DNA of 64,000 bases from Verrucomicrobiota bacterium (GTDB lineage Bacteria; Verrucomicrobiota; Verrucomicrobiia; Limisphaerales; J093): assembly GCA_029556615.1 (NCBI GenBank), contig JAKQDD010000071.1, positions 1 through 64,000 of the forward strand, in the 5' to 3' direction. The stretch's first letter is position 1; every line of letters starts with the position of its first letter. Under the pieces are notes generated by a model that was not told the DNA's origin, searched no databases, and worked only from the letters and a program-made list of their open reading frames with translations. Position numbers and translations under genes: made by a program. This document shows, piece by piece, positions 25,795 through 34,477 of this stretch.

Positions 25795-27649
25795 TCGGGG
25801 ACTGCGGCCCCTCGGGGTCGGTCCATTTCCCCTGGGAGCGGATCAGGTCGACGAGACAATCGACGGCTTCGGCTTCGGGGATGCTGAAGCGGACCGGGGT
25901 CTTTCCAACGTAGAGATTGACCTTGCCTGGGGCGCCGCCCACGTACCCGAAGTGGGCGTCGGCCATTTCGCCCGGACCATTCACGATGCAGCCCATGATG
26001 GCGATTTTGACGCCTTTGAGGTGGCGGGTGCGGCTCTTGATGCGGGCGGTTACGGCTTGGAGATCGAAGAGCGTCCGGCCGCAGGAGGGGCAGACCACGT
26101 AATCGGTCTTGAACGACCGGCAGCCTGCGGCCTGCAGGATCGTGTAGGCGAGCCGCAGCGATCCCTCGGGATCGGTGGTTTCGCGGACGAGGATGGCATC
26201 ACCGATTCCGTCGGCCAGGAGGGAGCCGAGCACGACGGCGGATCGGAGCATGGCGATGTCTGGGGTGGCGGCAGCGCTGATGGGGGCGAGGCGGTCTTTC
26301 AGGAGAATCGGCGGGGTGGCGCCCGATTCCTCGAGGCGGCGGGCCAGGAGTCGGAAGGCGGTCAGGGTGGGCAGCGGCGTGTCCTCGTGGACGGTGATCC
26401 ACCGGTTCGAGGATGGCGTGGGGAAAGGCGTTGTGGGATCGACTTCGAGCGGATCGAGGTCTTCGTAGACGCCCTCGGGTTGGGTCTCGGCCTGCGGGGG
26501 GAGGTGTCCTTTGAGCGCTTCGGCGGCGGCCCGAGTCACGAGAACCCGGACCGGTTGAGTGCCGCCGCCACGGCATGGCGGTGTCGTGGAAGCCTCGGTC
26601 GAGACGCGGCGGGCGAAGGCGAACGGGTCATAGGGGGGCGGGAGACCTTCGAGACGCCGGCTCAGGGCGATGTCGGCGACGGGGTGGCCCGGGCGGAGGG
26701 CGGCTGTGGGATCGGCTGCCAGGGTCAACGGCGGGACCTGTGCCAGGAGAGCCTGGCAGACGGGGATTTCCCGGGGTGAATCCTCCGCAAGGGACACCCG
26801 GATGGTGTCGCCGAGGCCATCGCACAGGAGCGAGCCGATGCCGATGGCGCTCTTGATCCGGCCGTCGTCGCCTTCGCCGGCTTCGGTGACCCCGAGGTGG
26901 ATTGGGTAATTCCAATCCGGTCCGAGGTCCGCCAGGCGCGAGACCAGGAGGCGGTAGCACTCGATCATGACTTTGGGGTTCGAGGCCTTCATCGAGAAGA
27001 CGAGGCTGTGGAAATCGTGGGCTCGGCAGATGCGGGCGAACTCGAGGGCGCTCTCGACCATGCCTTCCGGGGTATCGCCGTGCCGGTTGAGGATGCGATC
27101 GGAGAGGGAGCCGTGGTTTGTGCCGATGCGGAGGGCACGGCCGCGTTCACGGCAGAGGCGGACGAGCGGGGCGAAGCGTTCCTCGATCCGTTCGAGCTCG
27201 GCGGCGTATTCGGTCTCGGAGTAACCCCGGGAGGCAAAGCGTTTGGTGTCGGCGTAGTTACCGGGGTTGACGCGGACTTTCTCGACCCAGCGGGCGGCTT
27301 CGAGTGCGGCGTCGGGCTTGAAATGGATGTCGGCCACGAGGGGGACGCGGCAGCCTCGGGCACGCAGGGTGGCGGCGATGGCCTCGAGATTGGCGGCGTC
27401 CCGGACCGTCGGGGCGGTGATCCGCACCAGTTGGCATCCTGCGGCCACCAGGTCGAGCGTCTGCTGGACGCAGGCGGCCGTATCGAGGGTGTCGGCGGTG
27501 ATCATCGACTGAAGGACGACCGGGTGGTCGCCGCCGATCACCACCCCGCCGCGGTCGGGGTCTCCGACGGGCACGGGCCGGGTGCGGCGCCGGCGGAAGA
27601 GGTACGGGGATCCGCAGTACGGGGAGGAAGGGGGCATCCGGCGCCTTTC

Positions 27650-29062
27650 TCAGGGGGCGGACGTGGGGGCTGGTGCCGGCGGGTTGGTGGGTGTGGCCGG
27701 CACGACTTCCTCGACCTGCGAATCCCGCTGGAGCAGCGCGCGGAACCAGGAGAGCCGCCGGAAGTCGAAGAACGTCACATAGAGCATGAAACTGATCAGG
27801 ACGAAGAAGAACGCGGTTTTGGCGTAATGAACCACCCGCCAGTTCAGCGGACGGCGGAGGATGGCTTCAATGAGGGACTCGACGATATGGCCGCCGTCGA
27901 GGACGGGGATGGGCAGGAGGTTCAGGATGGCGAGGTTGAGGTTGAGGAGGACCAGGAAGTCGAGCGCCAGGCGATAATCGGTTTTCACCTGGACCGCCAG
28001 CATCGAGAGGATGCCGACCGGGCCGCTGAGGTCACTGGCGCGGACGCCGGTCTGCTTCGAGTTCACGAGGGCGCCCAGGACGCCGATGGTGCGTTCCCAG
28101 ACCTTGGCGAATTGGGCCCACGGGGTGGGGCCGGGCCGGATCACCTCGTAGACGCCACCGGCGAAGACGATGCCCATGCGGCCGCGTTGGGTCTTGGGGT
28201 CGTAGCGGGGTGTGACCTGCAGGGTGACCCGTTGGCTGCTTCGTTCCACGACCACGGTGCTCTCCTTGCCCTCGCTCTTACGGACCAACTCGATCAGGTG
28301 CTCCTGGCTCAGCACCGGCACGCCGTCGAAGGAGACGAAGCGGTCGCCCTTGGCGAGCCCGGCGCTCTGGGCGGGCATGCCGGCCTCGACGGCGCCGACG
28401 ATCGGGTGATCGTAGGGGTCGAGGTTCAGCCACTTGAGACCGATGCCCTCATGGACCCGGGCGGTGAGGGAGTAGTTGGTGCGGATGCCGGCCCGTTCGA
28501 TCGCGACGTCGAAGACGTTGGTGCGGGCGAGGACGGTGATCTGGTTGATTTCCTCCCAGGACTTCACGGGCTTGCCGTTGACCGCAACGATCCGGTCCCC
28601 CTGCCGGATCCCCAGTCGGGCCTCGGCCGAGTCCGGATCCACGTTCCCGATCAGCGAAGGATTCACCAGCACCGGGAGCCCGACGAAGTAGATGATCGCC
28701 GCGATGGCGAAGGCGAACACGACGTTCATGAAAGGGCCGGCGAACGCCACCAGGATCTTCGAGAGCGGGGGCGCCGGCGGCAGGTTCTCGTCGGCGCTCT
28801 TGCCTTCGGCGAGATCGGAGGTGACCATCTGGGGCAGCTTGACGTACCCGCCGATCGGGCCCGGGAACAGCCGCCAGGAGTAGACCACGCCGTTTCGCGT
28901 CCAGCTGTAGACCTTGGGACCGCAGCCGATGGCGAACTCCTCGACTCGCATCTTGCGCCGGAGCGCGACCCAGTAATGGCCGAATTCGTGGACGAAGATC
29001 GAGGCGCCGAAGAGCAGCACCACCGCCACGGCGACCATTGCGTATGTCAGAATCTGATCCAT
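27650..29062 (-). CDS. rseP: RseP-family site-2 zinc metalloprotease
   Basis: A 470-residue inner-membrane protease that cuts substrates within the membrane, such as anti-sigma factors. The zinc motif HEFGH is at residues ~25-29 (FGASIFVHEFGHYWV). A region near 100-130 (PFMNVVFAFAIAAIIYF) and a late NLLPIPVLDGGHI motif near 400 supply the NxxPxPxLDG helix. Two PDZ-like domains lie between them (IRQGDRIVAVNGKPV and GLAKGDRFVSFDGVPV). A proline-rich C-terminal tail follows the last TM. It is co-transcribed with ispG. A family D double hairpin lies about 105 bases upstream of its start. Confidence 0.93.
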   Translation of the reverse strand: MDQILTYAMVAVAVVLLFGASIFVHEFGHYWVALRRKMRVEEFAIGCGPKVYSWTRNGVVYSWRLFPGPIGGYVKLPQMVTSDLAEGKSADENLPPAPPLSKILVAFAGPFMNVVFAFAIAAIIYFVGLPVLVNPSLIGNVDPDSAEARLGIRQGDRIVAVNGKPVKSWEEINQITVLARTNVFDVAIERAGIRTNYSLTARVHEGIGLKWLNLDPYDHPIVGAVEAGMPAQSAGLAKGDRFVSFDGVPVLSQEHLIELVRKSEGKESTVVVERSSQRVTLQVTPRYDPKTQRGRMGIVFAGGVYEVIRPGPTPWAQFAKVWERTIGVLGALVNSKQTGVRASDLSGPVGILSMLAVQVKTDYRLALDFLVLLNLNLAILNLLPIPVLDGGHIVESLIEAILRRPLNWRVVHYAKTAFFFVLISFMLYVTFFDFRRLSWFRALLQRDSQVEEVVPATPTNPPAPAPTSAP

Positions 29063-29166
29063 GTGAGCGCGTCGGAGAACCCGACAAAGCGGCCATACTA
29101 GCGTTCAAACTCCGCCGGTGCAACCTTCCGGCAGACCTTCCGGCAGACCCTGCGCCGGGTCCCGGG

Positions 29167-29240
29167 CCCGGATTTCTCATCACCGGAACGATGAACCGGA
29201 AATCCGGGCTGAGGCAACACCGCCCCCAGAGCGGGGGAAA
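29167..29240 (-). repeat. Dispersed repeat family D (double hairpin), copy upstream of rseP
   Basis: Stem 1 is CCCGGATTT (29167-29175) with AAATCCGGG (29200-29208). A conserved linker GAGGCAACACCGC follows, then a second stem CCCCC-AGAG-CGGGGG. The same plan with different paired bases is at 48211-48280, in the same position relative to uvrA. On the transcribed strand it would lie in the 5' leader. Confidence 0.7.
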
Positions 29241-29328
29241 CCAACATCACGTCGTTTGGGATAGCGCTCACCCGGCGGAACACTCTGTGACCCTTCATGA
29301 GATGTTCGATCTGGTGCGGTGTTGCGCT

Positions 29329-30183
29329 TCAGCCCGCATGCCTTGAGTGATGAGGGGCACCGGCGGTGCGTTGACCAGAACGGTGTGAAACATGCGGGCT
29401 GGGCCCGGGCGTGGGGCGTGCGCGTGAGCCGCAGCACGGGCATTCCGGGTCACGCCGGACCTTGAGCTCGCGGCAATGGAGGCTCCAAACGTCCACCTCG
29501 AGAAGCCGGCCGAGCAGCGTCCGGCCGCTGCCGAGCAGCAGCTTGAGAACTTCCGCGGCCTGAAGAACGCCAATCAGGCCGGGCACGACGCCCACGGGTC
29601 CGCCGTCGCGAGCGGGCTCAGGGAGCTCGTCCGGGCTCGGCGGCTCGGGGTAGAGACAGCGGTAGCAGGGGCCTCCCCAGTGGGGCGCCAGCACCCCGAC
29701 TTGTCCTGTGAACCGATGGACGGCGCCGTACACGATCGGCTTGCGCAAGGCCACGGCAGCCTCATTGAGCGCGTGGCGCGTCGGAAGATTGTCGCAGGCG
29801 TCAACGACCAGCGCATACGGTTCGACGAGGCGGCGGGCGTTGGCGGCTTCGAGGCGGACCGGGTGGATCCTCACCTCGACGCCGGGGTTGAGACGGCGCA
29901 GTGCCGACCGCGCGGAGTGAGTCTTCCGACGACCGACATCCGGCGTCCCATGGAGGACTTGACGCTGCAGGTTCGAGAGCTCGACCCGATCGGCGTCGAC
30001 GATGCCCAGATGACCGACTCCCGCCGCCGCCAGATAGAGGATTACGGGCGATCCCAGGCCGCCGGCCCCAACACACAGGACCCGTCCCGCGCGCAGCTTG
30101 TTCTGGCCGTCCGGCCCGACTTCCGGCAGCATCAGGTGCCGTGCGTAGCGTTCGAGGTCGTCTGCGTCGAGTTTTGGCGACAT
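29329..30183 (-). CDS. ThiF/MoeB-family sulfur-carrier adenylyltransferase
   Basis: About 284 residues. The E1-like activating domain has the nucleotide loop VGAGGLGSP, DADRVELSNLQRQ, and the Cys-pair zinc site GPCYRCLYP with CPCCGS near the end. Such enzymes adenylate the C-terminal glycine of MoaD or ThiS for molybdopterin or thiamine sulfur transfer; which pathway applies here cannot be told. The start MSPKLDADDLERYARHL (ATG 30183) matches the family; an upstream ATG at 30213 would overlap the divergent pnp start. The last ~30 residues after CPCCG lack family similarity and are encoded by a palindromic segment (29330-29401), so the true end appears extended. Confidence 0.85.
   Translation of the reverse strand: MSPKLDADDLERYARHLMLPEVGPDGQNKLRAGRVLCVGAGGLGSPVILYLAAAGVGHLGIVDADRVELSNLQRQVLHGTPDVGRRKTHSARSALRRLNPGVEVRIHPVRLEAANARRLVEPYALVVDACDNLPTRHALNEAAVALRKPIVYGAVHRFTGQVGVLAPHWGGPCYRCLYPEPPSPDELPEPARDGGPVGVVPGLIGVLQAAEVLKLLLGSGRTLLGRLLEVDVWSLHCRELKVRRDPECPCCGSRARPTPGPSPHVSHRSGQRTAGAPHHSRHAG
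29330..29401. repeat. 11-bp inverted repeat inside the moeB-like 3' end
   Basis: CAGCCCGCATG (29330-29340) and CATGCGGGCTG (29391-29401) are exact reverse complements, 50 bases apart. They flank the stretch that encodes the unusual C-terminal tail of the adenylyltransferase. It could be a terminator-like fold or a small inserted palindromic element. Confidence 0.55.
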
Positions 30184-30211
30184 CCGGTGGAAAGCGAGGG
30201 TAATTCTGCCC

Positions 30212-31105
30212 ATGATGAAAGCAAGCCGGGAGGACAAGAGGACTGCCGTGCGGGCTGCGGGCGGTGCGGCGGCGGGGTGCGTTGGGCGGGCCGTGGCGCT
30301 GCTTCGGCGCCGGCTGTCGGCCATTCCCCGAGTGGCGATCCAGTTGGGCAGCGGGTTCGCGTCGGTTCTCGATTCCCTGCAGGGATTGGAGGTGCTGGAC
30401 TACGACGAGATCCCGGGGTTTCCCCGGCCGGCGGTGCCGGGGCACACCGGCCGGTTGGTCCACGGGACGATGGCGGGCGTGCCGGTGCTGGTGCTGGCGG
30501 GAAGGGCCCACTACTACGAGGGCCATTCCCTCGAGGCGGTCACGAATCCCGTCCGCGTCCTTGCCGGGCTGGGGATCGAGATTCTGGTGCTGACGAACGC
30601 CGCGGGGGGCATTGCGCCGCGCTATCGTCCCGGGGACTTCATGGTGCTGCGGGACCACATCAACCTGATGGGCGCCAATCCGCTGCGCGGCGTGGGCGGG
30701 GCGGCGGGGGAGGGCTTCGTGGACTTGAGCAACGTTTACGACGAGGCATTGCGGCGTCGGCTCGTCGAGTCGGCCCGTGCCGTCGGGGCGCGGGTCCACA
30801 CCGGGGTGTATCTGGCGGTGTCGGGTCCCAGCTACGAAACGCCGGCCGAGATCCGGGCGTTTGCGCGGCTCGGGGCGGATGCGGTGGGGATGAGCACGGT
30901 GCCCGAGGCGGTGGTGGCGCGGCAGCGGGGTTTGCGGGTGGCGGCGATCGCCTGCATCGCGAACCTGGCGGCGGGGCGGAGGCGGGGGCGGATCGACCAT
31001 GCGGACGTTCTGGAGGAGGGGCGCCGTCAGGGTCGATTGGCGGCGGCGCTGCTCGCCGGTTGGGTTCGTCGGATCGGGGTGCGGCAGCAGCAACCGCAGG
31101 AATAG
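30212..31105 (+). CDS. Purine nucleoside phosphorylase
   Basis: A 297-residue class II (trimeric) enzyme cleaving inosine and guanosine with phosphate for purine salvage. Motifs: IQLGSGFASVLDSL (phosphate loop region), GRAHYYEGHS, LTNAAGGI, HINLMGANPL, GPSYETPAEIR, and MSTVPEAVVAR with ANLAAG after it. Two adjacent ATGs (30212, 30215) are possible starts. It is divergent from the adenylyltransferase, with only 28 bases between start codons. The Ala/Gly-rich first 30 residues are longer than usual. Confidence 0.92.
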   Translation: MMKASREDKRTAVRAAGGAAAGCVGRAVALLRRRLSAIPRVAIQLGSGFASVLDSLQGLEVLDYDEIPGFPRPAVPGHTGRLVHGTMAGVPVLVLAGRAHYYEGHSLEAVTNPVRVLAGLGIEILVLTNAAGGIAPRYRPGDFMVLRDHINLMGANPLRGVGGAAGEGFVDLSNVYDEALRRRLVESARAVGARVHTGVYLAVSGPSYETPAEIRAFARLGADAVGMSTVPEAVVARQRGLRVAAIACIANLAAGRRRGRIDHADVLEEGRRQGRLAAALLAGWVRRIGVRQQQPQE

Positions 31106-31155
31106 CTTGTATTAACAGTATTGACTTTCATGGTTTTTTTCGTTCAACGTAACTC

Positions 31156-32034
31156 ATGCAAATTGAGAGTCTCAAGGTGTTCTGCGATTTGACGGAGACG
31201 GAGAGTTTCACGAAGGCGGCACAAATCAATCAAATCACCCAATCGGCGGTGAGCCAGCAGATCAGCTCGCTCGAGCGGCAGTTCAAGTCGCTGCTGATCG
31301 AGCGGAGCAAGAAGCGGTTTCGGCTGACCCGGGAGGGGCAAGTGCTGTACGAGGCGAGCAAGCAGATTGTCCAGACCTACGAGGCGCTGCACAGTCGGCT
31401 CCAGGAGCTGAAGGACATCATCTCGGGGACGGTCCGGGTGGCGACGATTTACAGTATTGGGCTGCACGATCTGCCGCCTTACATCAAGCGGTACTTGAAG
31501 AACTTCCCGACGGTGAACGTGCACGTCGAGTATCGGCGGGCGAACCAGGTTTACGAGGATGTCCTGGGGAACGTGGTGGACTTGGGGTTGGTGGCGTATC
31601 CGGTGCGGGATGCGAAGCTTGAGATTGTGCCGTTGAAGCGGGAGCCGATGGTTCTGATCTGCCATCCGCAGCATCCCCTGGCGCGGGCCAAGCACGCGAA
31701 GGTGAGCGCGGTGTCGGGTCAGAAGTTCGTGGCCTTCGAGTCGGACATTCCGACGCGGCGGGCGGTTGACAAGGTGTTGCGGGAGCATGGGGTGCAAGTG
31801 GTGCCGGTGATGGAGTTCGACAATGTCGAGACGGTGAAGCGGGCGGTCGAGATTGACGCCGGCGTGGCGATCGTTCCGCTGGGGACGGTGGCGACGGAGA
31901 TTCAGAAGCAGACCCTGGCCGGGGTGACGATCGAGGATGCGGATTTTTCGCGGCCGATTGGGGCGATCTACAAGAAGAACAAGGTGCTCTCGACGGCGAT
32001 GAAGGAGTTTCTGGCGATGCTGAAGGAGCCCTAG
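31156..32034 (+). CDS. LysR-type transcriptional regulator
   Basis: A 292-residue regulator. The winged-helix DNA-binding domain at residues 1-60 reads MQIESLKVFCDLTETESFTKAA, then QSAVSQQISSLE as recognition helix. A linker helix and a LysR-substrate-binding domain (VRVATIYSIGLHDLPPYIKRYL) follow from about residue 90. It resembles CysB/CbbR-like members, but the inducer is unknown. It stands alone: pnp is 50 bases upstream in the same direction, with an AT-rich gap carrying TTGACT as a possible -35. The TAG stop is the first part of a module A repeat. Confidence 0.92.
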   Translation: MQIESLKVFCDLTETESFTKAAQINQITQSAVSQQISSLERQFKSLLIERSKKRFRLTREGQVLYEASKQIVQTYEALHSRLQELKDIISGTVRVATIYSIGLHDLPPYIKRYLKNFPTVNVHVEYRRANQVYEDVLGNVVDLGLVAYPVRDAKLEIVPLKREPMVLICHPQHPLARAKHAKVSAVSGQKFVAFESDIPTRRAVDKVLREHGVQVVPVMEFDNVETVKRAVEIDAGVAIVPLGTVATEIQKQTLAGVTIEDADFSRPIGAIYKKNKVLSTAMKEFLAMLKEP

Positions 32035-32117
32035 CGAGGCGCCGCCTCAGACCGATGAACCATGCAGTCCAAAGGAACCGTGGGGGGGAGCGGGGCACCC
32101 TGCCTCCGCGCCTCGCT
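32033..32117 (+). repeat. Module A palindromic repeat, copy 4 (variant interior)
   Basis: AGCGAGGCG and CGCCTCGCT ends with an interior different from copies 1-3 (GATGAACCATGCAGTCC, GAACCGTGGGGGG). The interior is nearly identical to copy 5 at 40249. Its first bases form the TAG stop of the LysR gene. Confidence 0.87.
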
Positions 32118-32120
32118 CAT

Positions 32121-32211
32121 CGAGGGTCCTCGACGGAAGTAGGGAAGGCCTGGAACAGCAGGGACCACACTTGACCTGTTGACCCCATACTCCACAAGTC
32201 GAGGACCCTCG
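32121..32211 (+). repeat. Module B palindromic repeat, copy 3, with compensatory stem changes
   Basis: Arms CGAGGGTCCTCGAC (32121-32134) and GTCGAGGACCCTCG (32198-32211) form a perfect 14-bp stem. Relative to GAGTCC/GGACTC of other copies both strands have changed together (GGGTCC/GGACCC). The core TGGAACAGCAGGGACCA and CTTGACC is kept. Confidence 0.9.
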
Positions 32212-32226
32212 CCTGCGAAGCGTACC

Positions 32227-33438
32227 ATGAGAGGGCGGTTGCTGCTGGCATTGCTGGCGGTCTCAGTGGCCGCGAACGTCGGTTTGTACGTGGCATGGCA
32301 ACGCGTGCCGCGCCCGGCATTCGAGCGGTTCCAGCCGGCCCCGCGTCCGGCGCCGGTGCACCACATTCTGCGCCCCATCCGGACGAACCTCGTGATCGAG
32401 CCGCGGTTGCTCACCTGGCGCGACATCGAGTCCGAGGACTACGTCACCTACATACGGAACCTGCGGTCGATTGGCTGTCCGGAGGCGACGGTTAGGGACA
32501 TCATCGTGGCTGATGTCACCGGGTTGTTTGCGTCGCGGCGGGCGACGGAGGTGCTCACTCCGGCGCAGCAGTGGTGGAAATCCGATCCGGACCTGGACGT
32601 CGTCGAGCACTCGATCGAGCAACGCGATGCGCTCGAGCGGGAGCGGCGTTCGCTGTTGACCCAGCTGTTGGGGCCAGGCTGGGATGCCGCGAGCACGTCC
32701 ACCGAGGTGGCCGGCAGCAGCATCACCCTGGACGGGCCGCTCCTGGGGGATCTGCCTGCCGAGACCAAGCACACCCTGCGGGAGATCGAGCTGCGCAATC
32801 GGGAGCGGCTGCGGGCCCATCTGCAGGCGCGGCGCGAGCAGGGCGGGACTGCGGACCCCGCCGAGGTGGCCCGGTTGCGGCGGGAGACCCGCGAGGAGCT
32901 GGCGAGGATCCTGACGCCGGCCCAGCTCGAGGAGTACCTGCTGCGGTACTCAGGCACCGCGGACGAGCTCCGCCGTCGTCTCCGCGGATTCGAGGCCACA
33001 CCCGACGAGTTCCGCAGCCTGTTCCGGGCGACGGACGCGATCGAGATGGAACTCGAAGCGCTGCCGGCCGCGGGGGATGTTGCGTCGCAGAATCGCCGGC
33101 GGGAGCTGGAAGCCCGGCGGGACAGCGCGATCCAGGAGGTGCTGGGAACGTCGCGGCACGAGTACTATCGGCTCAACCAGGACCCTGCATTTCGCCAGGT
33201 CCGGGAGACGGCGGAGCGATTGGGGGTTCCGCCCGAGGCGGTGCTTCCCGTCTACCAGATCGACCAGGTCACGGACGAGGAGCGCCGGCGGATACTGGCG
33301 GACACCTCGCTCTCGCCGGAGCAGCAGAGCGCGCAGCTGGCGACCGTCGGCCAGAAGCGACTGGACTCCCTTCGGCAGGTTTTGGGCGACGACCGGTTTC
33401 GCCTGTGGCAGGAGGCCGGTCCTCGGGGGGCACCGTGA
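32227..33438 (+). CDS. Membrane-anchored helical protein of unknown function
   Basis: About 403 residues. The N-terminal anchor (LLLALLAVSVAANVGLYVAW, residues 4-23) leads into a Pro-rich linker and then a long, charged, mostly helical region with many Arg/Glu runs (ERERRSLLTQLLGPGW, RREQGGTADPAEVARLRRETREELARIL). Coiled coil and an extracytoplasmic location are inferred. I do not recognise the family. The start is ATG 32227, because the frame above it runs into module B DNA. It ends 103 bases before the Xer recombinase gene. Confidence 0.65.
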   Translation: MRGRLLLALLAVSVAANVGLYVAWQRVPRPAFERFQPAPRPAPVHHILRPIRTNLVIEPRLLTWRDIESEDYVTYIRNLRSIGCPEATVRDIIVADVTGLFASRRATEVLTPAQQWWKSDPDLDVVEHSIEQRDALERERRSLLTQLLGPGWDAASTSTEVAGSSITLDGPLLGDLPAETKHTLREIELRNRERLRAHLQARREQGGTADPAEVARLRRETREELARILTPAQLEEYLLRYSGTADELRRRLRGFEATPDEFRSLFRATDAIEMELEALPAAGDVASQNRRRELEARRDSAIQEVLGTSRHEYYRLNQDPAFRQVRETAERLGVPPEAVLPVYQIDQVTDEERRRILADTSLSPEQQSAQLATVGQKRLDSLRQVLGDDRFRLWQEAGPRGAP

Positions 33439-33541
33439 TGCCGCCGCATCGGTGAGGAATACTTCACACCCTTTGGGCGAGCGGACAGACCCAGCCGGAT
33501 CCAAGCGATGCGAGCCCAGAAGGCATGGAGAGGGTCGGAGG

Positions 33542-34462
33542 ATGCGCGAACTGATCGAGGATTTCCTGCAGCATGTGCGGCATGAGCGGGGGCAGTCTGC
33601 GAACACGCAGCGGACGTACCAGGCGTTGCTCGAGCGGTTCGTGGTCTGGGCCTCGGCCCGGGGCCTCCGCCGGTGGCAGGAGGTCGAACTGGCGCATCTC
33701 CTTGGCTTTCTCGAGCACGAGCGGGAGCGGTCGATTGCGCGGCAGCCTGAGGGCTCGACGCGGCGTTTGAGCTCCGAGAGCGTCTACTTGGAGATCGCGG
33801 CGCTGCGTGCGTTCTACCGGTTTTGTGAGACGGAGCGTTTGCTGCCGGTGAACGTGGCGGAGACCCTGAGTCTGCCCCGGCGTTGGAAGCGGCTGCCGAA
33901 GGCGCTGACGGCGGAGGAGATGGCGCGTTTGCTCGAGCCGCTGCCGGGGGAGGATCCGTCGGACCTTTGTGATCAGGCGGTGCTCGAGCTTGCCTATGCC
34001 TCCGGCCTGCGGTTGAGCGAATTGCGCGCCCTGCGACTCGAGCAACTTCACCTGGACGCGGGTTTTGTGGTGGTGATTGGCAAGGGCAACAAGGAGCGGG
34101 TGGTGCCGGTAGGCCGCGTGGCGGTGGCGGCTCTGGAGCGGTACCTGGCCTCGGGCCGGCCCAGGCTGGTGAGCGGGCGCTCTCCGGCGACGGTCTTTCT
34201 GACGCGCCGGGGGACAGCGTTTGCGCCAGTGACCCTCTGGCTGCGGATCAAGCGCCGGGTGCGGCGGTCGGGGATTGACAGGAACGTGACGCCGCACATG
34301 CTGCGCCACAGTTTTGCCACCCACCTGCTCGAGCACGGTGCGGATCTGCGGGTGATCCAGGAGATGCTGGGTCACGCCAATCTGGGCACGACGGAGATTT
34401 ACACGCACGTGGCGGGAGAACGGCTCCGCGAAGTCCACCGCCGGTATCATCCGCGCCCGTGA
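33542..34462 (+). CDS. XerC/XerD-family tyrosine recombinase
   Basis: A 306-residue recombinase, normal length. An N-terminal SAM-like core-binding domain occupies residues ~1-90 (FLQHVRHERGQSANTQRTYQ). The catalytic domain has the Arg of SGLRLSELRAL, Lys in GKGNKERVVPVG, HMLRHSFATHLL (His-x-x-Arg), GHANLGTTEIYTHV (His then Tyr nucleophile). It probably resolves chromosome dimers at dif. The size, motifs and lack of phage or integron genes nearby argue against a mobile-element integrase. The frame is open 155 codons upstream, but family length supports the ATG at 33542. It converges with the cytochrome gene, with 15 bases between stops. Confidence 0.93.
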   Translation: MRELIEDFLQHVRHERGQSANTQRTYQALLERFVVWASARGLRRWQEVELAHLLGFLEHERERSIARQPEGSTRRLSSESVYLEIAALRAFYRFCETERLLPVNVAETLSLPRRWKRLPKALTAEEMARLLEPLPGEDPSDLCDQAVLELAYASGLRLSELRALRLEQLHLDAGFVVVIGKGNKERVVPVGRVAVAALERYLASGRPRLVSGRSPATVFLTRRGTAFAPVTLWLRIKRRVRRSGIDRNVTPHMLRHSFATHLLEHGADLRVIQEMLGHANLGTTEIYTHVAGERLREVHRRYHPRP

Positions 34463-34477
34463 CGAAGTGACGCGCAG

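Noticed and set aside
26897..29101. Long open frame opposite ispG and rseP
   Set aside because: Both minus-strand genes have complete catalytic motifs; the opposite frame has none.
29163..29240. tRNA-like fold in repeat D
   Set aside because: There are two stems only, with no anticodon arm or CCA-type acceptor.
33077..33541. N-terminal extension of the Xer recombinase
   Set aside because: It overlaps another gene in a different frame; the family length fits ATG 33542.
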